From Takifugu bimaculatus (Eukaryota > Chordata > Actinopteri > Tetraodontiformes > Tetraodontidae): DNA of 64,000 bases. This document shows positions 50,901-58,307 of this stretch, one piece after another; within the stretch, counting starts at the first letter, position 1, and every line of letters starts with the position of its first letter. The notes below the pieces were generated by a model that was not told the DNA's origin, did no database searches, and saw nothing but the letters and a program-made list of their open reading frames with translations. The translations under genes and the position numbers were made by a program. The stretch lies in NCBI GenBank assembly GCA_004026145.2, contig CP034996.1, forward strand, positions 13,389,641-13,453,640, given 5' to 3'.

Positions 50901-52060
50901 TCAGGAGGGAACGTTCCTTTAATCCAAGGTCTAGCCCTTCAACACACCCCAACCATGGCCCATTTAGGGCCCATCACGGGCGGGTGGCGTGGCGAAGTCT
51001 GCACCAGCGGAGCACTAAATGCAATTTTTCGGGTTTCTTCAGTAGATATTAAACGTTCTAGAGGGTTTTCATAGGTAAGTTGAACTGCCCCCCCCATCAC
51101 CATCCCCCAGCAGTGCCAGGGCCTGCAGGTTAAACTTCCCTTGACCTGTGTGGTTCAGCTCTCATCTGAGGATTTTAGAGAAAACAACATGCAGTGACCA
51201 ACAAGAGGAGCGCTTCGTACCCCCCACCCCCCGCATCGAATTAGAATTCTTAAAAAAAAACAAAAAACCCGCATGACAAAATAATGAGTGCATCCTGCAC
51301 GATCCCAGCCCTGACTGCTCCAGCAAACCAAGAACAGCGACGCCAAAACGCTCCCAAACAAAGCGAACGGGCTGAATCTGCATGCAGAGAAAGAGCAGCC
51401 TTTCCTCTCATGCTCACGCACAAACACGTAGTAAATTCTGCTTGGATTTTATTTTTATTTTTTTAAAATTCAGACGTGAAATCCTGCGCAGAAAGGGGAA
51501 GGCAGACGAAAGAGCAGTGCATGTGTGCCATTAGGCCGAGCAGGCGGAATCCAGTTAACTACTATCGGAGGGGCTCCTGACAAATGTTTCCGCCTAAAGA
51601 AGGGGGTCACACTGATGTAACCCCCTGCAATTCCAATGAAAGGAATGCCACAAAAATAATCGACATGTGAAGCCAGAGTCATCTGGGTGCAGCGTGAAAC
51701 GAGGCTGATCTCGCTGACACGGGCTTTGCAGCGCGCATGAGGCGGACGCAGCGTTCAGCCTTCATGACTCCGCAATTTGACTTGTCTGCTTTTAAATGTA
51801 GGACACCGCTCTGGGAATTCAGAAGAGCTCGTTACCTCCAGAGTGCGTATTTCTTGCTGCGTAAGGTCGTTGGACGCGGCGCATTTGGTCCGTAGCCCCT
51901 GTAAACTTGAGATGGAGATTTCGATCATGTTCTGGATGAGTTCGCATTGATGTAGCGCGGCCATCGCTGCGCCACCGCCGCCGCCGCCGCCGCCACTGTC
52001 CCTGCTCGGCTGCTCATCACTCTCGACCATCTTCCCACCTTTGGCACACACGCTATCCAT
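35860..52060 (-). CDS. ksr1: kinase suppressor of Ras 1 (20 coding exons, one frame break)
   Basis: KSR1 is a pseudokinase scaffold that brings RAF, MEK and ERK together at the membrane. The exons total 2960 nt; adding the one missing base in exon 14 gives 986 residues (human 923). The order is: a poly-Gly stretch and CA1 domain (about 30-170, NDLTQQEIRTLE, YICKQLQCKQKV); a Pro/Ser-rich region with the 14-3-3 site RSKSHESQLG; a C1 zinc finger (about 417-462); a second 14-3-3-type site RRTGSVPSD; the ERK-docking FxFP motif FNFP; an acidic stretch; and a kinase-like domain (about 695-965). Pseudokinase marks are Arg in place of the ATP-binding Lys (VAIR, about 727) and HKD (Asp about 821), with DFG (about 838) and APE kept. 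The C-terminus ends LSHPGHFWKSAE. RWGRVH points to KSR1, not KSR2. The start is the first ATG, in a CpG-rich region. Confidence 0.95.
36115..36250 (-). CDS. ksr1: ksr1 exon 19
   Basis: 136 nt with acceptor CTTTAAG and donor GTGAGT. It encodes IWYELQARDWPITNQPVEA and IWQVGSGEGIKKVLAEM. Confidence 0.94.
36353..36484 (-). CDS. ksr1: ksr1 exon 18
   Basis: 132 nt with acceptor CTTCTAG and donor GTGAGT. It encodes LPHGWICYLAPEIVRKM (APE motif) and LPFSTSADVYAF. Confidence 0.94.
36789..36922 (-). CDS. ksr1: ksr1 exon 17 (catalytic-loop region)
   Basis: 134 nt with acceptor CACACAG and donor GTGAGA. It encodes GMGYLHAKGIVHKDLKSKN, then VVITDFGLFGISGVV: HKD in place of HRD, and an intact DFG. Confidence 0.95.
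37007..37103 (-). CDS. ksr1: ksr1 exon 16
   Basis: 97 nt with acceptor GGCTGCAG and donor GTATTT. It encodes FCKGRTLYSVVRD and LDINKTRQIAQEIVK. The intron before it is 66 bp. Confidence 0.94.
37170..37366 (-). CDS. ksr1: ksr1 exon 15 (kinase-like N-lobe)
   Basis: 197 nt with acceptor GGTGCCAG and donor GTAAGA. It encodes the glycine loop GRWGRVHKG, VAIRLLE with the diagnostic Arg, FKKEVMNYRQTRHENVV and ACMAPPHLAIIT. The intron before it is only 74 bp. Confidence 0.95.
37441..37739 (-). CDS. ksr1: ksr1 exon 14 (acidic stretch to kinase start, frameshifted)
   Basis: 299 nt with acceptor TTTGACAG and donor GTGAGA. The first part, in frame with exon 13, reads EVEEDIEAEDEDPDVEEENE. The last part, in frame with exon 15, reads YEEENEDGEDDEDDGEDMRF and onward through KASQTSVYLQEWDIPFEQ. 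The two frames differ by one base near 37680, in a purine-rich repeat, so one base is missing (or two are extra). Each frame hits a stop if carried across. A sequencing or assembly error is the simplest explanation. Confidence 0.88.
38479..38536 (-). CDS. ksr1: ksr1 exon 13 (acidic)
   Basis: 58 nt, donor GTAACG. It encodes SSNPQDDIRAELVVDEDEE. The acceptor chosen is GCAATGAG. The nearer-looking CAG seven bases upstream would lead to a stop after a few codons, so phase forces the later AG. The 5' boundary is less certain than for other exons. Confidence 0.7.
38640..38688 (-). CDS. ksr1: ksr1 exon 12
   Basis: 49 nt with acceptor CTCCACAG and donor GTAAGA. It encodes DVSGPAHFHPDVLQDT. The family is poorly conserved here; support comes from phase and splice sites. 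Confidence 0.8.
39083..39096 (+). promoter_or_regulatory. CTCF-like motif in ksr1 intron 11
   Basis: CCACAAGAGGGCGG fits the CTCF core consensus. It lies in the 781-bp intron between exons 12 and 11. Motif match only. Confidence 0.4.
39470..39511 (-). CDS. ksr1: ksr1 exon 11
   Basis: 42 nt with acceptor TTTGAAG and donor GTGAGT. It encodes CYFQHRQQFIFP, matching the human YFIHHRQQFIFP segment. Confidence 0.88.
39723..39891 (-). CDS. ksr1: ksr1 exon 10 (Ser/Pro-rich, FxFP)
   Basis: 169 nt with acceptor CCAACAG and donor GTGAGC. It encodes [20 protein letters not shown] and ends RFNFP, the ERK-docking FxFP motif. Confidence 0.94.
40094..40203 (-). CDS. ksr1: ksr1 exon 9 (14-3-3 site)
   Basis: 110 nt with acceptor CTTCCAG and donor GTACGA. 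It encodes RRTGSVPSDINNPVD, the equivalent of the regulatory Ser392 14-3-3 site of mammalian KSR1, then FGTLPKAITKK. Confidence 0.93.
40292..40353 (-). CDS. ksr1: ksr1 exon 8 (C1 domain, second part)
   Basis: 62 nt with acceptor TTTTCAG and donor GTAAGC. It encodes LKCHNKCTKEAPSCRISFLP, completing the C1 cysteines and histidine. Confidence 0.94.
40496..40579 (-). CDS. ksr1: ksr1 exon 7 (C1 domain, first part)
   Basis: 84 nt with acceptor ATTTCAG and donor GTAAGT. It encodes FSTKSWLSQTCQVCQK and FGVKCKHC, supplying the first zinc ligands of the C1 finger. Confidence 0.94.
40646..40715 (-). CDS. ksr1: ksr1 exon 6
   Basis: 70 nt with acceptor CCTCCAG and donor GTAGAA. It encodes SSPQTVRRDIALAVTH, leading into the C1 domain. 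Confidence 0.93.
40870..41048 (-). CDS. ksr1: ksr1 exon 5 (KSR2-like insert)
   Basis: 179 nt with acceptor TATCTCTAG and donor GTGAGT, in frame on both sides. It encodes a basic start VKKNKLLLNMQ, then GCEDSPSR and a Thr/Pro/Gly-rich stretch. I do not recall this segment in human KSR1, but it resembles the equivalent KSR2 segment (KKSKPLNL, then CENIPS). It could be alternatively spliced. Confidence 0.75.
41049..42346 (-). other. ksr1 intron 4
   Basis: A 1.3 kb intron with a GA-rich stretch at about 41476-41518. No further exon was recognised. Confidence 0.6.
42347..42836 (-). CDS. ksr1: ksr1 exon 4 (Pro/Ser-rich)
   Basis: The longest exon, 490 nt, with acceptor GGTGCAG and donor GTAGGT. 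It encodes the disordered Pro/Ser/Thr-rich region, the CA2-like motif LKPPCTPPPPSRKV and the 14-3-3 site TRSKSHESQLGHRIED. Confidence 0.93.
42932..43079 (-). CDS. ksr1: ksr1 exon 3
   Basis: 148 nt with acceptor GTGCAG and donor GTATGG. It encodes LSLDALLQMTGAQVRDTMRR and EECARLVAALSCLK, the SAM-like part of CA1. It exits in phase 1. Confidence 0.92.
43080..45476 (-). other. ksr1 intron 2
   Basis: A 2.4 kb AT-rich intron. No exon, RNA gene or clear mobile element was seen. Confidence 0.6.
45477..45617 (-). CDS. ksr1: ksr1 exon 2
   Basis: 47 codons, with acceptor CCCTGCAG and donor GTACGT. It encodes KLMKYICKQLQCKQK and DWLRTINLRPELIQ of the CA1 domain. Both boundaries are phase 0. Confidence 0.93.
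47147..47168. promoter_or_regulatory. CRE plus RFX X-box composite site
   Basis: TGACGTCA (47147-47154), a full palindromic CRE, is separated by one base from GTTACCTAGCAAC (47156-47168), a perfect RFX X-box. Read on the minus strand this is X-box then CRE, the arrangement known from RFX/CREB composite promoters. It lies in ksr1 intron 1. Function is inferred from motifs. Confidence 0.5.
48402..48441. repeat. (AT)n microsatellite
   Basis: Two AT runs separated by GGTGAG in ksr1 intron 1. Confidence 0.85.
51836..52060 (-). CDS. ksr1: ksr1 exon 1
   Basis: The ATG is at 52060-52058. The exon has 75 codons and ends on a codon boundary at donor GTAACG. It carries an eight-residue poly-Gly run (GCC repeat on the plus strand near 51975-51998) and the start of CA1 (LRTKCAASNDLTQQEI). 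Poly-Gly near the N-terminus is also seen in human KSR1. Confidence 0.93.
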
Positions 52061-52480
52061 TCCTCAGCATTGGGTACGGCGAGAAGGGCCGGAGTCAGAC
52101 TGTGGAGCTCAAAGGAACCATATGCAGCGTATGCAGACGCGGCGACCTATCGTGGAAGTTAGCTGACAGTAAATACCCCAGGGCTTCCTATATGGAGAGG
52201 TCAGGAGCCGAAGATTTTCTTTTGGAAAAAAAAATAAGGTTCTTAGAGGAAACCCGAGAGTCCAAGTCCAACAATCGTCGGTAAAACGACAGTCCGTGTG
52301 GAGCAGAGGCGAGAGGACACTCTCCCACCGACCGCTCTCTGGCAGAGGCTTTCGCCGTCTGTCATCTGTTGGGAATATCGTTGGGCGCGGTGCAATCTGG
52401 GAAATGAAGTCATTTACAAAATCCTCCCCTCGAGCTCGCCCAACCTCTCGTGTGTTTGCGCACACTTTCTGCGATCACAA
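52061..52480 (-). promoter_or_regulatory. ksr1: ksr1 5' UTR / CpG-rich promoter
   Basis: CpG density rises from ksr1 exon 1 through about 52480 compared with the AT-rich DNA further right. No TATA box is obvious. The start site cannot be read. The region could also serve a divergent transcript, but none is recognised. Confidence 0.45.
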
Positions 52481-55099
52481 CTATCTAACTAGAAATGCAA
52501 ACAGTCAGAGGTCACCGACAGAGAAAGACATATCGGAAATATCGTATTGGATTTCCTAATGATTAGTTTTGTGCAAATAAATAAATAAAAACATTTTTTA
52601 ATGTTTTACTGTAGCAGATTAGCCAGCCTAACTATTTCTGCTTTATCTGCAATAGTAGAAAAAATTATTTATAAGATGCTATGAGATATGCGAAGATAGC
52701 GAGATTCATTTGAACAGGCAACTTCACAGAACAAAGTCAGGGAAACCTGACTCAAATCACCGGTTTCGGCTCAGGCAGGCAGAGATAAAGGCCTGCAGGA
52801 CCAACAGAGACTTGCAGACGAGGAAAGAGATGTGGGTGGATGGGGAAAGAAGTCTGTTAATTTGTATAAAGGTGGTTGTGAGGAGATAAACTTGTGCAGA
52901 ATACCGCTTTCTTGCATGGCTAATTGAATATAGAGACAATTGTGAGGATTTTTGTTTGCTTTTCTCCATGTAAGCATGCACGTTCCTCGCATCAGGCGAG
53001 TGCAGACTGCACAGCCTGATTGCATGTGGGTGCAAGGAGAGTGTTGGTTTCCACAGCCATGAAGTTCACATGGCTCACTGCTGCAATGAGGGTGTGATGT
53101 TCCTTCCTTTAATATACCCTGATTATACAATAGAAGATGAGTCATGTCTTGAGGAAGCCCGTGTTCCTCCTCTCCATCTGTCTGTCTATCTGTCTCCCTC
53201 CCTCCTCTCATATATGGATTTCTGAAGAACGTCTCCTCGGCTTCTGCCTCCCATATATCTGCAGTCCCAATAGCAGCTGTGCGAGCACCAAACGACACCC
53301 CGTTTGGAGGAGAGCGACAGCGAATTTGGGAATTTGGGAAACCTCTTGCCTTTGTGTGCGGAACCGGCAGAGCGAAACGTATCTGGAGCGTAAATATTAA
53401 CTACTTTGTCTGGCACTGGGTTAATAGGAGTTGTATCGCCGCCATAAAATGCAATGGATGCAATGCCAAGTGGCGAAGTACTCGTTGCTGTTCCCCATCA
53501 CTGTAAAGTCAGCCCTGCTGTAATAACAGCACAGATTTGATGGTGAGAGGCCAGCACGACGCCCCGCCAGTCTCTCCTCTGCCTGTAAAACCAAGTCACC
53601 ATGTGGCGACGGTGGTGTCGGAACAAAAGGAGGCTTTGAAGGGAACTTTGTTGGACTTAAGTTCTGATTTCATATTCCAAAGCCCGCGGACTGCATGTCT
53701 GCAGGCCATGGCGGCGTTTTAATGCTAGTTCATTTCATCTGATGTCATATTGACAACTACATACACAGAGCAAAAGAAGACGTGACATCGAAGTCTTGCA
53801 CATTTGATCAAAACAGCACAGAACATTTGCAGCACGCTAACACACTTGTTTCCTTACCGTTCCTTTCTCTTCCGCTCCGGTTTCTCTCTTTTTGCTGCAG
53901 CCTTTCTGTTTATTTAACTTTCAACAAAGGCTTTCTGACCTTGGACCAGCCATGGATGGCGTGCATCATCAGGGTTGTACAGGTGATTCAAAGAAATACG
54001 AGAAAATTGGTATACAGGCATTTGACAACTTGCTAACAGCACAGAGTCAGCTGAAGATAGCATGATCCCCTCACGGACTCACGGCCCCTTAAGCTCTTTA
54101 GACGGTTGTGCTCTTGGAGAGCAGGGGAAACCCAAGAGAGCACGTGGCTGGCCACCTCAGATTAAATGGGATTGTGGACAGTTTCCTGGCTTGGATTTCC
54201 AAGAGCTCAGGCCTGGTCTGAGCTTGGACCGAATCATTTACACCTCATGGCTGACTGGTTATCAGTGATGACGTGGAACTCATTTACTCAGACCCTACCC
54301 CCCCTTTTTTTTTCTCAAGCAAACATTGCTCAGCTCTAAAACCTGCACGTTTCTTTTTAATTTAATGGTTTGACGTGTCCGTTTTGACCATCCAAAAGAC
54401 GCCTTTACCGTTTGTGAACAACATCATTTTTCAATCACTGCAAATGATGATTAAGTTCATTTTTGAAATAAAAACATTGAGTTCTCAGCCTGGAAAATAA
54501 ATAAACCCATCTTAGTTATAGCTATGGCATCCAAAAATGCAGCAGAAAGCTCCATAAACTATCTAATTATATTTTAAAGCCAATAAACTACATCCTGTCT
54601 GGTATTATTAAACAAAAAGCTATGCAGAGAGAGAGAGAGATAGAAAGGGAGAGATAGAAAGGGGCCTCCCATGAACGCCAGCTGAACTCTTCATCCCACG
54701 GTGCAGCCAAGAGACGGAGCACTCTTCTAACCTTTGCTGTTTTTCTAAGCACAGATGCGCGCGCACACACACACAGACGCAACGAGGGTTGGAAAACCGA
54801 GCTGGAGGTCATGGTGGGGGGCAGAGAAAGTAGCGCTGGGCTTTAACTGTTTACTAGCATGCGCTGAAGCATTAGCTTTTGAAGCAGATCCACTGTGTCC
54901 AAACACAAATGCATGGGGATTCACATTCCAACAGAGCTTTAACACATCTGAAGTTTGCTAAAGTCCTAAAAACATTTTGTGTCATGTGTCAGTTTAAACT
55001 ATGGTGCGAAAATCAGCCACCAACATGCAAAAGTACACAAACAATTATGGTGACGCCATAAGGATGGAGTCTACAGGGGGGACAGGGGACTGCTATGAA

Positions 55100-55112
55100 C
55101 ACAAGGGGGCAG
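55100..55112 (+). promoter_or_regulatory. CTCF-like motif
   Basis: CACAAGGGGGCAG fits the CTCF core on the plus strand. Motif match only. Confidence 0.4.
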
Positions 55113-55131
55113 GTCGGAGGCTGCGACAAGC

Positions 55132-55145
55132 GCGCCATCTAGAGG
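55132..55145 (-). promoter_or_regulatory. CTCF-like motif
   Basis: On the minus strand CCTCTAGATGGCGC fits the CTCF core closely. It lies 20 bp from a plus-oriented motif. Confidence 0.5.
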
Positions 55146-56961
55146 ACGCTTCATTAAATCACATAAGCATCCACTTGAATTGAAATAAATACAGTGAAAT
55201 TTGATGAATTTCGAAAATAAAAAAAAGACACATCTACAAGAACATGTGATTACTTTATTATATCTAAATATGCATGACAGTGGTGGCTCTCACCACATCC
55301 GCACTGCAGCTGCTCTCTTGGTCACGTTGCAGCCCAGGAACATCCAGGCACTGTCACGATTGTTTAAGGCAGATGTGATACCACTACTACTCCAACAGCA
55401 GCTGGAATCCCCCCCCCCCCCTCCCATGGGACTTCAGTGTGGTACATTTTTGAATTGACAAGTAACAGAGGCGGTTCTGTGGTGGAAAACAAGTCAGCGG
55501 TGACCAACATCCACCGTGAACCCAGCAGAGGCCCCGATTTCTGCAGTTATGCCAGCCCGAGTGGCTTAAGTGAGGTCCTATCGTGCCGACTCAGAGACGG
55601 GCCGACAAGGAACCGGCAACTGCTACTGAAGGCCTCACAGGACCGTTCTGTGCATGTAATTCATGATGATTTCATTTCTGCCATCCCTGGGGAGGTGTGC
55701 TGGGCACATGCAGCTGGAGGTGACCAAAGATGACCCAGGAGACGCTGGATCACGTCTCCCAGCAGGAGCTCCTCCGTCTTCATCTTCTTATATCTACGAT
55801 ACATTTGTGTTGAGTGTGAAGAACAGGAAGTATCTCTTCAGAGGGAACATTAGTCACCACATGAACACTTTGGATAGTTTTCTTTTATTTAGACAACCCA
55901 AATAAAAGGCACATAACGTTGCGCATGTTTATGTAATAATTTGACAAACATACATTTAAAAAAAATGTAGGAATGTTTGACCTTTCTGCTAATCAGAAAG
56001 CCTAGCCTCTTATATATACAAAATTACCATTGTTAATGTTCTAATACAAAAGATTTATTAAAAAAAAAGGTTATCTTATCTTTCACATCTATTGTAACTA
56101 CCATATCCTTGGAACTAAAATAGTTTTGTACAAAGATATACATTCAACTGCTTTCACAAGGGTACTGAACTTCCAATTATTTTGTTTTCCTTAAAAATAA
56201 GAGATGTTCAATTCCACAAGAAATGTTCAATTTAACACATTGTATCAAATTTGGCAAACAGGCTATCATATCTACGTAAATGCATAAGAAAAAAAAATCT
56301 ACACTAATAGTTTGTTCAAAACAAAATTTGGGAAATGACAAACATGCATATTGCATTTTTTTTAGTATAAACTGAATCAACTTTAAGAGCTGCAACACTG
56401 TTGAGATCACATGGCATTCATTAAAAGAGTTGAGCAACTACAGTGTTTGGGGTCATGCAACATCAATCTTGTCCCATTATTTTAATGGACACAAACTTGC
56501 ATTTTTAATCAAATTCGTCCAGACCTCGGCCACATTAATATGCAGCGTGATCCGAACTTCAGAAGAAAAAAAAAAAAAGGTACAGCATGTATGCCATTGC
56601 ACAGCAAATGATTTAAATGGACGGCTATGGTTAAAAATCAACAACAGTTGGACTCCTTGTCCCCGCTCAAGTTTTCTCAGTGCCACAATTATCAGGTAAA
56701 TGTAAAAGATTTTTTCTCTTAAAAAAAAAAAAAAGCAGAGACTGAAGGAATCAGGATACTTAAAGTCAATTAAAAAAGGAACCAAATTCATGAAGGTGTG
56801 TTCCCTGAGTAAGGGGGTCCTTAATATCATTGTGGGGCCTGTGGCACAAAAATATATGTAAAAATAAAAACAGTGTAGAGAAGAGTCAGACAAAACTAAT
56901 GAGCCACCAGTATGATGGTAGCAACAGCCTTCACTACAAGGCCGGGCCATTCCGTGGTTGG

Positions 56962-56975
56962 CCACTAGATGGCCC
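56962..56975 (+). promoter_or_regulatory. CTCF-like motif in vezf1 3' region
   Basis: CCACTAGATGGCCC closely fits the CTCF core. Motif match only. Confidence 0.45.
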
Positions 56976-57831
56976 TGGAGTGCAGGCTGCCTCACTGAAA
57001 CACTTAAGACTCCGATTTGATCTTTGATAATACTGCCGTTCACCTGTATGCAGGATATGCTTTCAGTGCAAGACTCTTTCCATTCTGACATCATGGAGAA
57101 AAACACAAGCTAGTAAAAAAAACAAACAGAAAATGTGTTTCCATACAAACAGAAAACAAAGTACAAATAATGTCAAGAGGACAGAATTGAGATAATCCGC
57201 TTGAATGAAAAGAAAAAAGAAAAACAAAATGCTGACATGAAAAATACATTACTATGTCAACTGTACAAGTTAGTCACTGTACCTCAAGAGCATATCTACA
57301 ATCTGAGGAGGAAAAAAGCTATAGCACTGTGAAAAAATAGTCTTCCATGCAAGTGGAAGCTGCTGTCCCTTTTACTAAACTCATTTCCTATAACATTAAA
57401 TAGATAGTGATTAGCAGGCTATAGTTAAAAAAAACCTACATACAAAGTAACACACCCAGAGGCTTCAGGAGAGAACTTGTAAAAACATCAAAAACAGCAA
57501 TTTAGTGTTATTGCTTCAGTCCGTTTCTTCTCTTTTTAAAAAAAGCACACGGTGTGTTTACCTACGGGGGTCCTCAAAGGTGCTTGAGGGATCCTCCCCT
57601 CTCGTTTGTCAGAATACAAATCACAGTTTCATCATTCTAAACCGACTACGCTATGTCTTACGGCTGCCAGATAAATCCTACTCGGTATCTACTCAATTGT
57701 TATGCGTCTCATGCCGGCCACTTAGTGTTTTAGATGGGACACAGCTGCGACTTGGTGAGCTCCTACCAGCTCCTAAGGGGTTGGGTAAAACAGGGGAAGG
57801 GGTGCAGGACATGTGGGGCAAAATGTGGACA

Positions 57832-57868
57832 GGGAGGGGGGGGCGGGGGGCGGGGGCGTCTCTTGGTT
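57832..57868. repeat. G-rich tract past vezf1 stop
   Basis: Four or more runs of three or more G on the plus strand, interrupted by single A or C, could form a G-quadruplex in the template strand. The vezf1 mRNA would carry the C-rich complement. Confidence 0.7.
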
Positions 57869-57942
57869 TACTTCATTTTCCCTTTCTTTCTGGCCAGTTC
57901 AGCACGCTCTCTCTCTTTCTCTCGCTCTCTGCGTTTGTTTAT

Positions 57943-58307
57943 TTACCAGGGTGGGGATGAAGGCAGGACCTGGGACAGAAAAGACATGCTATCCACTGGC
58001 CTCATGGCAATGTTGAGCGGCCCGGCCATATTCATGGGCATGGGGGTCGTTATTGCCACCGGGTGGGCGATATTCATCGGCGCCGAGGCAGGGATGTTGA
58101 CAGAGGCGATATTGACGGGCCCGGTGATGGTGACCGGGTGCTGGAGGCTCACTGGAGATGTAATGTTGACCGTGTTGGTGCTAATGTTCATTTGTGCGGC
58201 TATGGTGACAGGGTGGTTGTTGTTGTTGCCCCGGTTCATTGCCGTGGTGATGGGGGCAGAAACGGTCACAGGCGTGGCTGAGGCAGAATTACAGACTTCG
58301 TTATTGT
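57943..58307 (-). CDS. vezf1: vezf1 exon 5 (C-terminal activation region)
   Basis: 365 nt with acceptor CCCCCTCAG and stop TAA at 57945-57943. It encodes the low-complexity tail of PVTI/PVNI-type repeats ending MRPVDSMSFL and SSPPW, a match to the human VEZF1 C-terminus. The 87-nt intron before it keeps an open frame. Confidence 0.93.

Larger units (their letters stand above)
45618..51835 (-). other. ksr1 intron 1
   Basis: A 6.2 kb intron. It holds a CRE plus X-box composite (47147-47168), a second X-box-like palindrome (47611-47624), an (AT)n tract (48402-48441), and poly-G runs near 48639-48656 and 50354-50376. No coding exon was recognised; long open frames around 47.5-47.8 kb and 48.6-48.9 kb are low complexity. 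Confidence 0.6.
52481..55880. other. intergenic region ksr1-vezf1
   Basis: No gene was recognised in about 3.4 kb. Notable sites are two CTCF-like motifs in opposite orientation (55100-55112 and 55132-55145). Open frames at 53.1-53.5 kb and 55.2-55.9 kb match no family I know. Confidence 0.55.
55884..57942 (-). other. vezf1: probable vezf1 3' UTR
   Basis: An AT-rich, non-coding stretch of about 2 kb follows the vezf1 stop, with minus-strand AATAAA signals at the complements of 56054-56059 and 55884-55889. It includes a very C/G-rich stretch just past the stop (about 57832-57868) and a CTCF-like motif (56962-56975). The end point is inferred. Confidence 0.5.
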
